Below the pieces are notes generated by a model, which did not search any database, had not been told where the DNA came from, and was given only the letters and a program-made list of their open reading frames with translations. Shown one piece after another: positions 1 to 5,939 of a stretch of DNA of 6,025 nucleotides. The stretch is from Candidatus Egaibacter danicus (GTDB lineage: Bacteria; Pseudomonadota; Gammaproteobacteria; Burkholderiales; Burkholderiaceae): contig JAABRC010000126.1 in the NCBI GenBank assembly GCA_011391115.1, positions 1-6,025 of the forward strand, read 5' to 3'. The stretch's first letter is position 1. Each line of letters begins with the position of its first letter. The translations under genes were made by a program, and so were the position numbers.

Positions 1-137
1 TTGATGTCTGCCGCGCTGTAAGCATAGGGAAACAGAAACTCCACTGCAGTGAAACCGGCGCGTGCCGCCGCTTCAAAACGATCCAGAAACGGCAGCTCGG
101 TAAAGAGCATGCTCAGGTTGGCAGCAAATTTGGGCAC
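1..137 (-). CDS. hyi: Hydroxypyruvate isomerase, N-terminal fragment (runs off the window)
   Basis: Hydroxypyruvate isomerase interconverts hydroxypyruvate and tartronate semialdehyde in cytoplasmic glyoxylate metabolism, where it normally accompanies glyoxylate carboligase (gcl) and tartronate semialdehyde reductase. Only the first 45 codons are present. They read [11 protein letters not shown] near the start and later [15 protein letters not shown], which closely follow the start of E. coli Hyi (ANLSMLF, then GVEFMFPYDY), the first strand and helix of this TIM-barrel family. The start is GTG at 137-135, chosen because the family N-terminus begins there and a good ribosome site (GAGGAGA, plus-strand 144-150) lies just upstream. 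The gene is transcribed off the left edge, so its length and downstream partners are unknown. No gcl lies upstream, where it often sits; instead there is a decayed LysR remnant on the opposite strand. Confidence 0.85.
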   Translation of the reverse strand, partial: MPKFAANLSMLFTELPFLDRFEAAARAGFTAVEFLFPYAYSAADI

Positions 138-161
138 AGTGTTCTCCTCGTATTGTGTGAA

Positions 162-175
162 TCAAATATTTTTGA
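162..175. promoter_or_regulatory. Palindrome in the hyi upstream region (possible operator)
   Basis: TCAAATATTTTTGA is an inverted repeat with 5-base arms (TCAAA and TTTGA) around a 4-base AT centre. It lies 25 bases upstream of the hyi GTG, in a short AT-rich stretch (about 153-175) within otherwise GC-rich DNA. The position suits a promoter or operator for hyi, possibly the former binding site of the damaged regulator beside it. No clear -35/-10 pair could be fixed. Regulator identity is unknown. Confidence 0.3.
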
Positions 176-182
176 CCAGGCC

Positions 183-497
183 GGATTATTCCAACAAGCC
201 GGCCATCTCCAGGCCTCGGCGGCATAGACGCCCGCTGAACTGGCGGCGCACGATGCGCTGATCTGCAGCACCGTGCAGGGCGATGCGGCCTTGCCTCGCT
301 AGGTCGCCGAGGAATCGCTCAAGACCTCGGCCGTGACCGCGTTGTTGACTGACTGGACCCTGCCGGTGCAGGAAATGATCGCGGTTTACAGCTCGCCGCG
401 GCAGGTGCCAGCCAAGGTGAGCACCCTTATTGCGTGGTTGCAGGGCACGCTTGGTGAGGTCTGGTGGAACGGGCCTGTCAAACCATCGTCTGCTTGA
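183..497 (+). pseudogene. LysR-type regulator, decayed C-terminal remnant
   Basis: In the plus-strand frame whose codons begin at multiples of three, codons 183-224 read GLFQQAGHLQASAA, then a TAG (225-227), then TPAELAAHDALIC, a second TAG (300-302), and VAEESL followed by LPVQEMIAVYSSPRQVPAKV and IAWL, ending at TGA 495-497. This is the typical end of the LysR effector-binding domain (…TPAELAAHD…, …VAEEL…, …YAVYPSPRxxPAKVRxxIDFL). About 60 residues usually found between the AAHDALI segment and VAEE are missing, so an internal deletion accompanies the two stops. The helix-turn-helix half is absent. Its direction, away from hyi, is what a divergently transcribed regulator of the hyi operon would have. 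Its last 20 bases overlap the 3' end of the opposite-strand LysR gene. The identification rests on motif recognition only. Confidence 0.7.
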
Positions 498-1364
498 GCC
501 AGTCGGCAAAGGCCACGCATTCCCAGCGTTCCATCATGCCGGTGCGCCAGCACAGGTAGTGGGCATGCGGGCTGGGCACATTGCCGGCAAACACCTCGCT
601 GGTACCCAGGCGCACCAACGAGCCATTTTCCAGCCAGGGCACGGCCAGTTTGAGGCGAATCAGCGCAATGCCCATGCCGGCGGCTGCGCCATCACACATC
701 AGGCCGACATCGTTGAACTGCGAACCATCGAGCGGCTCGGGCCAGTCCAGCCCGCGCGCGGCGAACCAGGTGCGCCACGGCTCCAGCGGGCTGCGCAACA
801 GCTCCTCCCCCTCCAGGTCTTGCGCCACTTCAAACGGCCCGTGCTCGCGCACAAAGGCGGGGGAGGCCAGCGGTGTGACCTCGTCCTTGAGCAGACAGAC
901 ATGCTCGACATCGGCGTAGCGTCCGGTGCCAAAACGGATCATCAGGTCGGCGTCTTCGGCCACCACGTCGAGCAGCGGAATCGAGATTTGCAGGGTGAGG
1001 TCGATCTCGGGGTAGGCCTCGGTGAACTGGCGCAGGCGCGGAATCAAAATGGAGCGCGCAAAGGTCGGCGTGACGGCCAGGCGCAGCTTGCGCTTGCCCG
1101 GCATGGCCGCGAACTCGGGAACTTTTGCAGCATGGACAGGCCGTCGCGCACATGCGCCAGGTATTCCACACCCTCGATGGTGAGCGAAAAGTCGGCCCGG
1201 CCAAACAACTTGGTGCCTATGATTTGCTCCAGCTGCTTGACGCGGTGGCTCACCGCGCTGGGCGTGACGCAGAGTTCTTCTGCAGTTTGCGTGACGCTGC
1301 GCAGACGCGCCAGCGCCTCAAAAGTCAGCAGGCATTGAATCGGGGGGATGCGGGCGATGGACAT
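478..1364 (-). pseudogene. LysR-type transcriptional regulator (GcvA-like), frameshifted
   Basis: This would be a cytoplasmic DNA-binding regulator of about 295 residues, a normal LysR length, if one base were restored. Residues 1-82 (1364-1119) hold the winged helix-turn-helix: LLTFEALARLRSVTQTAEEL, then VTPSAVSHRVKQLE and LFGR. The effector-binding domain then continues in another frame from PEFAAMPGKRKLRL (1119 leftward) to WLKQTMV and TGA at 478-480. The frames meet at TTCCCGAG (minus strand, 1121-1114); one extra C in the CCC run would join them without losing a residue. The break may be a real inactivating mutation or a homopolymer sequencing error. The start is ATG 1364-1362; no strong ribosome site is seen. 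It is divergent from psd across 53 bases. The target and effector are unknown, and it need not control psd. Confidence 0.85.
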
Positions 1365-1402
1365 GACATGATTGTGGCAGTCGGTGGTCTGAATGCACTG
1401 CG

Positions 1403-1408
1403 TAGAAT
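1403..1408 (+). promoter_or_regulatory. Candidate -10 box of psd (leaderless or very short leader)
   Basis: TAGAAT at 1403-1408 matches TATAAT at five of six positions and ends nine bases before the psd ATG. Transcription would start near 1415, essentially at the start codon. No Shine-Dalgarno sequence precedes the ATG (bases before it: AATCCCTGCCTT), which fits leaderless or near-leaderless initiation. The -35 is poor: TCGGTG at 1381-1386 is 16 bases upstream. Confidence 0.35.
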
Positions 1409-1417
1409 CCCTGCCTT

Positions 1418-2263
1418 ATGACTGACCGCACCGCCGTACTCGTCCAGTACCTGATCCCCAAGCAGGCCATCACTTTGCTGGCCGGCCGGATCGCGCGTGC
1501 GCGGGCTGGCGGGCTCACCACGCGGTTGATCGCCTGGTTTGTGCGGCGCTACGGCGTCAACATGGCGGAGGCCGCCAACACGGACATCGCCAGTTACCCC
1601 ACATTCAACGACTTTTTCACCCGTGCCCTCAAATCTGGCGTTCGACCGCTGGCGCAGGCGGATCTGATTTGCCCGGTTGACGGCGCCATCAGCCAGTTTG
1701 GCCGCATCGAAGGCCAGCAACTATTTCAGGCCAAGGGACACCACTACAGCAGCACCGCACTCGTCGGCGGCGACGCCGCGCTGGCCGCGCAGTTTGACAA
1801 CGGTCACTTTGCCACGCTTTACCTGAGCCCGCGTGACTACCATCGCATCCACATGCCCTGCGCCGCTCGCCTGAGGCGCATGATCTACGTGCCGGGTGAT
1901 CTGTTTTCGGTCAACCCCACGACTGCGCGCGGCGTGCCGGGCCTGTTTGCGCGCAACGAGCGGGTGGTGTGTGTTTTTGAAGGCGCGCATGGGCCGTTTG
2001 TGCTGGTGCTGGTGGGTGCCACCATTGTGGGCAGCATGGCCACCACCTGGCATGGTGCGGTCAATGCCCCGCGGCCGGGGCATTTGAGCGAATGGCGCTA
2101 TGACGACGAGCCCATCACCTTCAAGCAGGGCGACGAGATGGGCCGCTTTTTGCTCGGCTCTACGGTGGTCATGCTGTTCCCGAAAGGGGCTATGCAGTTC
2201 AATCCGGCGTGGCAACCCGGGGGGGCAATTCGGCTGGGTGAGGTGATGGCGCAAGGCGATTAA
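1418..2263 (+). CDS. psd: Phosphatidylserine decarboxylase proenzyme
   Basis: Psd makes phosphatidylethanolamine by decarboxylating phosphatidylserine at the inner face of the cytoplasmic membrane, the last step in synthesis of the main bacterial phospholipid. The 281 residues cover the family core from YLIPKQ near the N-terminus. Visible motifs are PVDGAISQ (Asp88), YLSPRDYHRIHMPC (His142, His145), YVPGDLFSVN, LFARNERV, GATIVGS and FLLGSTVV. In the E. coli enzyme the equivalent Asp90, His147 and Ser254 form the self-cleavage triad. Here LGST (246-249) should be cut between Gly247 and Ser248, giving a large beta chain and a short alpha chain whose Ser248 becomes the pyruvoyl cofactor. All key residues are present, so it should be active. 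It lacks the acidic C-terminal extension seen in E. coli Psd. It is monocistronic as far as visible and convergent with the hydrolase genes. Confidence 0.97.
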   Translation: MTDRTAVLVQYLIPKQAITLLAGRIARARAGGLTTRLIAWFVRRYGVNMAEAANTDIASYPTFNDFFTRALKSGVRPLAQADLICPVDGAISQFGRIEGQQLFQAKGHHYSSTALVGGDAALAAQFDNGHFATLYLSPRDYHRIHMPCAARLRRMIYVPGDLFSVNPTTARGVPGLFARNERVVCVFEGAHGPFVLVLVGATIVGSMATTWHGAVNAPRPGHLSEWRYDDEPITFKQGDEMGRFLLGSTVVMLFPKGAMQFNPAWQPGGAIRLGEVMAQGD

Positions 2264-2702
2264 CAAGCCAAATGGACTTCAGCCGCCACCGTGGCTGCTG
2301 CTGGGATGTGTTGATTGGCGGTTTTAAATCGCGTGACAAAAATGAAAATTGCCCGGATCGATTGGGTGACTCCTTGGCAGCGTAACCGGTCGGTCACCGC
2401 GAGCCAGGAGTTTCTGTCGCGTTCTCCTGAGCGGTCATTGCCGTTGCCGGGCCAGTTATGCAATTTGTCGCCCTCTAAACGAGGGAACAGTCGTCCAACC
2501 ATAGGCGCCTGTTTTCTTGGCTTGTGGTCACATGCGCATTTGGAGCCGACTCCACCAATGACAGCATCGGGTAATTGGGGCTCGTTACCAGACACAGCTA
2601 CCGCAAGGGATTCAACTCAGTTTTTCGGCTGAAATACGGTGCGGCACACCATTTACCGAGCAACCAGCCATCCGTTGACCCACCAACAGTCACCAGCTGT
2701 TA
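2264..2702. other. 439-base spacer between convergent psd and hydrolase C, no supported gene
   Basis: Open frames of about 105-111 codons exist on both strands here, but neither has a recognisable domain or convincing ribosome site and their composition looks like read-through of noncoding DNA. Several weak inverted repeats are present: GGTGAC (2365-2370) with GTCACC (2393-2398), CCCTC (2471-2475) with GAGGG (2481-2485), and AACAG (2685-2689) with CTGTT (2697-2701) immediately after the end of hydrolase C. None has a downstream T run. No tRNA, insertion-sequence end or CRISPR repeat was seen. The spacer marks the junction between the GC-rich psd side and the lower-GC hydrolase block. Confidence 0.5.
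2283..2325 (+). terminator. Weak candidate terminator of psd
   Basis: CCGCCA (2283-2288) pairs with TGGCGG (2316-2321), followed at once by TTTT (2322-2325), starting 20 bases after the psd stop. The 27-base loop is long for an intrinsic terminator and AGCC/GGCT (2281-2296) can form a competing stem, so this is only a possibility. Confidence 0.22.
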
Positions 2703-3824
2703 CTACTTGCCCCCAGCGAGTTCACGCAGGATTTCTTCAGTGCGTTGCTCATGGGTCATATCTGGTGAAGCCGATGGGCTGGTCGTGGGCGCAGGCGGAG
2801 TCACTTGAACGGACTTGATGAACACCAGTACCTCCTTGACCGCCTGCTCCCGTGCATTTCGGTTTTCTGCAACGCTAAAGCCTCTGCTGTTGCAGGCAGA
2901 AACCTCGCGGTTCCATTCACCAAAGCCTTGAATGGGTTGGCCGGTCTTGTAGTTGCGTGCGTCCCCAAGTCCACCGCCCTTCACATTGGTCAAGAACACT
3001 TCGATGGAACATTTCTTGGCGGAGATGCCTTGAGGGAAATAGGTGCGTGGCGTGCTGCCATCGAAGTTGTGATGGGCGTCAGGGTAAATCTGCCAACGGA
3101 TGTTAGCCCCGCCACGGTTCAGTTCGGTGAAGTACGCCACACACGCATCCGCCGGGGTTCCATCATCGGCAGCTCCAAGCAATGCGAGCATGGGGGCTGG
3201 CTTGGCACTTCCTCTGTCGTATCGAAATCTGATGTTGCAGTTGCCTTGGTAAAGCGTGATATGGCCTGCAAATTTCAAGCTGTCGGCGACTACGGATTTG
3301 CGAACCATATCCCATTGCGTCTCAAACGCCGTCGTGCCGCCGCGTGAACCACCCATGTGAAAGATGCGGTTGACGTCAATCTGTGGGTGGGTTGCCAACA
3401 GCTTCAGGCCATACAGTGCGTCAGCCACATCGGCGCTGATACTGACTTGGCCTTGATTGTTGGTCGTGCTGTCTATGCCACGAGGCTTGAAGCTGTCGAT
3501 GATGAACACGGCTACCCCAGCATTGTTCAATTCTTTGGCCCACACATCGAAAAGCTTGGCCGTAACGCCACCACTGTCATGCGAGATCAGCACGGCGGGT
3601 ACTTTCCCGTTGTCGCTGCGTGGCATCAGCAAGTCACCATAAACCTTGGCTGGTTTGGTGTTTTCCATCACCTTTCTGACAAACTGCCAGCGGTCTGGCG
3701 GTGTGATGCTCTGGAATCCAATCCTCCCGGCTTGCCCACCACTAAGGGTGTGCAGTGGTGCAGCGTTCAGAAAGGGCTGTCCAATCAGCGTGGATAGAAA
3801 AAGCATCAGGCTGGCGCGCCTCAC
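2703..3824 (-). CDS. Exported alpha/beta hydrolase C (dienelactone hydrolase-like), tagged C-terminus
   Basis: A predicted secreted or periplasmic serine hydrolase of 373 residues; substrate unknown. Residues 1-21 form a signal peptide (VRRASLMLFL…, cut near LNA/APL). The core includes VLISHDSGG (79-86, oxyanion region), the nucleophile elbow MGGSRGG (Ser160), LLGAADDGTP (Asp220) and YPDAHHNFD (His252): a complete Ser-Asp-His triad in order. Cys196, 228, 272 and 311 could form disulfides after export. A Pro/Ser/Thr-rich linker (about 341-354) leads to the tail DMTHEQRTEEILRELAGGK, nearly shared with hydrolase B. The start is GTG at 3824-3822, overlapping the B stop as GTGA, so the two are probably translationally coupled. 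An internal ATG at codon 7 would drop both arginines of the signal peptide and is less likely. Tandem stops TAG-TAA end the gene. Confidence 0.85.
   Translation of the reverse strand: MRRASLMLFLSTLIGQPFLNAAPLHTLSGGQAGRIGFQSITPPDRWQFVRKVMENTKPAKVYGDLLMPRSDNGKVPAVLISHDSGGVTAKLFDVWAKELNNAGVAVFIIDSFKPRGIDSTTNNQGQVSISADVADALYGLKLLATHPQIDVNRIFHMGGSRGGTTAFETQWDMVRKSVVADSLKFAGHITLYQGNCNIRFRYDRGSAKPAPMLALLGAADDGTPADACVAYFTELNRGGANIRWQIYPDAHHNFDGSTPRTYFPQGISAKKCSIEVFLTNVKGGGLGDARNYKTGQPIQGFGEWNREVSACNSRGFSVAENRNAREQAVKEVLVFIKSVQVTPPAPTTSPSASPDMTHEQRTEEILRELAGGK
2706..2762 (-). repeat. C-terminal tag coding repeat, copy in hydrolase C
   Basis: These 19 codons encode DMTHEQRTEEILRELAGGK. Compared codon by codon with the copy at 3827-3883, 43 of 57 bases and 16 of 19 residues agree, and eight codons differ only synonymously. 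The segment looks like an amphipathic helix (Ile, Leu, Leu, Ala on one side, Glu/Arg on the others). Confidence 0.8.
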
Positions 3825-4927
3825 TGCTTACCTCCGGCCAACTCACGCAAGATTTCTTCTGACCGTTGCTCCTCCGTCAGATCGGTCAGCGTAGGCTGAA
3901 TTGATGGCGTTGGCACTGTCGATTTAGCCCGAGCGGAGACCGGGATGCGTTCCTGTACAAACTTCACGATCTCCTGGCGCATGTGGTCGGTGTACTTGTT
4001 ACTCCTGCAAACCGGAAAGTGGTTGTATATGTTGTCGGCCTTCGTGCATTTCCCATCAATCGGATTCTTACTACCAATTCCACCAAACGGTGCATCCCAG
4101 GCGTGAGTGGCGCCTTCATAGCTGTGCCATGCATAGGCTGACTTCAACGATTTATCCTCGTTGCAACGCCAAGTCGGTGTGGCTTCATCGTTCGTGCCAG
4201 TGAACACGATGACTGGCATTGCATAAGGACCAAGCGGCGGTGCAAACTCACGGTCTGTTGACCCGTTCGGTGCCGCACCAAACCAACCTTCTTTGGCATA
4301 GCAGTTTGGGTACAAAGAGATACCACCTTGGTACAACGAAAGCACTTCCTGCTCCAGGGAGTGACCCGCCGTCATCGTGCGCAACACAGTCCAGCCGCCC
4401 TGGCTGTCACCAACCAGGAATGTCTTCTTGGGATCGGCACCTTTAGCACGGGTGAAACGCGCTGCGGCGACCGAATCGAGCATCCGCATGTTTGCGCCAA
4501 ACTCAGTCCAACCACGCCAGTTTTCATTTCGGCCCCGTGACCAGTACGAGTCAAGAATCAGGGCGTTTGCATCCAGTTCACGAATCATCCATTCGGCGCT
4601 ACTAAAGTTGGCAGGGCTCAGACCGTGACCACCGTGCACGATGATGAACGTGGGACGGTCAGCAACGCGACCAACACGAGGGTTCCAACTGGCAATCAAG
4701 TTGCCTTTGCCGTTATACGACGGCACGATGGCACTCAGGCCAGCAACCCGCGCGGCTCGAACGCTATCGGGAATATTCCAACTGTGTTGTTGCGTTGGGA
4801 CAATTTGGTTGACGATGGGCGGCTGGAACCTCTCGACGTCCACCACATCTTCGGCTGCGCAAACAGCAGAGGTGGCACTCAGAAACGCAGCAGCGAACAT
4901 CGCACCCAGTAGTTTTTTGTTTTTCAT
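3821..4927 (-). CDS. Exported alpha/beta hydrolase B, tagged C-terminus
   Basis: A predicted exported serine hydrolase of 368 residues, probably an esterase-type enzyme; substrate unknown. MKNKKLLGAMFAAAFLSATS and following residues to Ala24 are a clear signal peptide (cut near VCA/AED). The core has IIVHGGHGL (95-103), the elbow VGDSQGGW (Ser175), TGTNDEATP (Asp247) and GATHAWD (His275). Cys209, 255, 294 and 307 sit in the same order relative to the triad as the four cysteines of hydrolase C, suggesting a common ancestor and similar disulfides, although overall resemblance is low. A linker rich in Pro, Ser and Thr (about 335-348) precedes the tail DLTEEQRSEEILRELAGGK plus Gln. An AGGGAAA ribosome site (4930-4936) lies close to the ATG, and a promoter candidate sits in the 187-base gap from hydrolase A. 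It overlaps C by four bases, so B and C likely act together. Confidence 0.87.
   Translation of the reverse strand: MKNKKLLGAMFAAAFLSATSAVCAAEDVVDVERFQPPIVNQIVPTQQHSWNIPDSVRAARVAGLSAIVPSYNGKGNLIASWNPRVGRVADRPTFIIVHGGHGLSPANFSSAEWMIRELDANALILDSYWSRGRNENWRGWTEFGANMRMLDSVAAARFTRAKGADPKKTFLVGDSQGGWTVLRTMTAGHSLEQEVLSLYQGGISLYPNCYAKEGWFGAAPNGSTDREFAPPLGPYAMPVIVFTGTNDEATPTWRCNEDKSLKSAYAWHSYEGATHAWDAPFGGIGSKNPIDGKCTKADNIYNHFPVCRSNKYTDHMRQEIVKFVQERIPVSARAKSTVPTPSIQPTLTDLTEEQRSEEILRELAGGKQ
3827..3883 (-). repeat. C-terminal tag coding repeat, copy in hydrolase B
   Basis: These 19 codons encode DLTEEQRSEEILRELAGGK, followed by Gln and TGA. It is the partner of the copy at 2706-2762. The three residue changes are Met/Leu, His/Glu and Thr/Ser. 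Hydrolase A has no counterpart; it ends IANWVMRPMM. Confidence 0.8.
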
Positions 4928-4948
4928 ACTTTCCCTGAAATTCGTTGC

Positions 4949-4965
4949 CTCGTGATCAGCACGAG
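4949..4965 (-). promoter_or_regulatory. Leader hairpin or operator upstream of hydrolase B
   Basis: CTCGTG-ATCAG-CACGAG is an inverted repeat with perfect 6-base arms and a 5-base centre. It lies between the predicted transcription start (about 4982) and the ribosome site (4930-4936) of hydrolase B, so it would be a stem-loop in the mRNA leader or a protein-binding operator. It has no T run and does not cover the ribosome site itself. Confidence 0.45.
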
Positions 4966-4986
4966 ATGGCCACTTTTTGAAGAACC

Positions 4987-5016
4987 ATTTTGTATCAAAA
5001 TCTCAATTTCTGACAA
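4987..5016 (-). promoter_or_regulatory. Promoter of hydrolases B-C with palindrome over the -10
   Basis: On the minus strand, TTGTCA (5016-5011; five of six matches to TTGACA) is followed after 16 bases by TACAAA (4994-4989; four of six), preceded by TGA, giving an extended -10 (TGnTACAAA). Superimposed is ATTTTG-TAT-CAAAAT (4987-5001), a perfect 6-base-arm palindrome over the -10, a typical repressor position. The stretch is AT-rich compared with the genes around it. The predicted start is near 4982, giving a leader of roughly 55 bases. Confidence 0.5.
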
Positions 5017-5114
5017 TCCAATTTAGTGTCGAGATTGCGCGAGAACTTTGGGGAGAGGCTGTGCAATGCACCAACACAAATGCCCGCCGTCGAAAAATCT
5101 GTCCTGAAACGAAC

Positions 5115-5906
5115 TTACATCATCGGACGCATGACCCAGTTGGCGATCAGGTCCACCGCATCTTTCTCCATCCCAATGAAGCCGTGATAGTGCAAAGCCT
5201 CGCATGGGTCACCTGATGCGCCATCACCGCCGCTGACCAATGCCGTTTTCTTGATTGGGGAGTTTTTCAGGTCTCCTGCGATGCCCTTGGCCTCATGAGG
5301 CGTGCATATCTTGCAAGCATCCTGTTCGTGATGCAACACCAGCACCGGCACCTTGATTTTGGCCAAGTCTTGCGTAGGCACTGCGCCTTTGACGCGATAT
5401 GCTGTCACGGCTGAAGTCAAGACGATGCCAGAAATATTTGACCCCGAATCGCGAATTGCGGCCGCAGTGACCGAGATCGTTCCCATGCTTGTGCCCACAA
5501 GCCAAATCGGCACAGGGCTTTTAGCCTTGATGGCCCGAAAGATCGCTTGATTATCAAGATCATGATCGTCCCCAATGCGGGTCGGTCCATCAAGAGTCGG
5601 TACATCAGTGGCTCGCCCAACCAAAATCACGTTGAATGGATGCGCCGAAAATAACTTGGCGGAGCGAATCAAAAAATTCAGGCTGCTGGGCCAACCGTCT
5701 GCCCCAATCTTGCCGTATCCCCCGCCACCACCAGAATAAAGCACAACGGTCGCAACTGCTGACTTGTTCCAAACTGCATAGACAGGCACGGTCACTCCAC
5801 GAGTTTCAACCCGTTCAACTTGACCGACCTGAACCTCGTCGGCTCGCGGCATGGAACTCATGCCAACTGCCAAGAAAAATGCCAGCAGGGCGGATGTAAT
5901 CTTCAT
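5115..5906 (-). CDS. Exported alpha/beta hydrolase A
   Basis: A predicted secreted or periplasmic alpha/beta hydrolase of 263 residues; substrate unknown. MKITSALLAFFLAVGMSSMP and following residues to Ala22 form the signal peptide (cut near RA/DEV). A strand leads to YSGGGGGYG (57-65, oxyanion loop). The elbow is VGTSMGT (Ser140), LHHEQDACKIC supplies Asp196, and ALHYHGFIGME near the end supplies His241. Cys198, 201 and 235 are all the cysteines; 235 lies six residues before the catalytic His and could be disulfide-bonded to one of the CKIC pair. It is about 105 residues shorter than hydrolases B and C, and lacks their linker and tail. The start is ATG 5906-5904 behind a doubled GAGGGA ribosome site. 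It is upstream of and co-oriented with B, but the 187-base gap means it may be a separate unit. Confidence 0.85.
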   Translation of the reverse strand: MKITSALLAFFLAVGMSSMPRADEVQVGQVERVETRGVTVPVYAVWNKSAVATVVLYSGGGGGYGKIGADGWPSSLNFLIRSAKLFSAHPFNVILVGRATDVPTLDGPTRIGDDHDLDNQAIFRAIKAKSPVPIWLVGTSMGTISVTAAAIRDSGSNISGIVLTSAVTAYRVKGAVPTQDLAKIKVPVLVLHHEQDACKICTPHEAKGIAGDLKNSPIKKTALVSGGDGASGDPCEALHYHGFIGMEKDAVDLIANWVMRPMM

Positions 5907-5913
5907 CTTTGTG

Positions 5914-5929
5914 TTCCCTCAGTCCCTCA
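5914..5929 (-). promoter_or_regulatory. Doubled Shine-Dalgarno before hydrolase A
   Basis: On the minus strand TGAGGGA occurs twice, separated by one base (5929-5923 and 5921-5915). The nearer copy, extended to GAGGGAA, lies about eight bases before the ATG and decides the start; the farther one is too distant to be a primary ribosome site. Confidence 0.6.
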
Positions 5930-5939
5930 CACGTCATTC

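Noticed and set aside
186..509. 107-codon minus-strand open frame between hyi and LysR
   Set aside because: Composition is Arg/His-rich with no domain, while the opposite strand in this stretch shows real LysR C-terminal motifs.
1114..1130. Programmed -1 frameshifting in the LysR gene
   Set aside because: The local sequence CTGCAAAAGTTCCCGAG has no X-XXY-YYZ heptamer in the proper frame, and LysR regulators are not known to use this.
430..1338. 302-codon plus-strand open frame over the LysR gene
   Set aside because: It is antisense to clear LysR sequence, has no recognisable domain, and arises from GC-rich codon bias of the opposite strand.
2471..2485. CCCTC/GAGGG hairpin as an intrinsic terminator
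   Set aside because: The stem is only five pairs and no T run follows on either strand.
2260..2632. Overlapping open frames of 105-111 codons on both strands after psd
   Set aside because: No ribosome site or domain; the plus and minus frames overlap each other, so at most one could be real and neither is supported.
4853..4870. Lipoprotein signal (SAVC) in hydrolase B
   Set aside because: The residue three before the cysteine is Ser rather than Leu, and a good signal peptidase I site (VCA/AED) is present.
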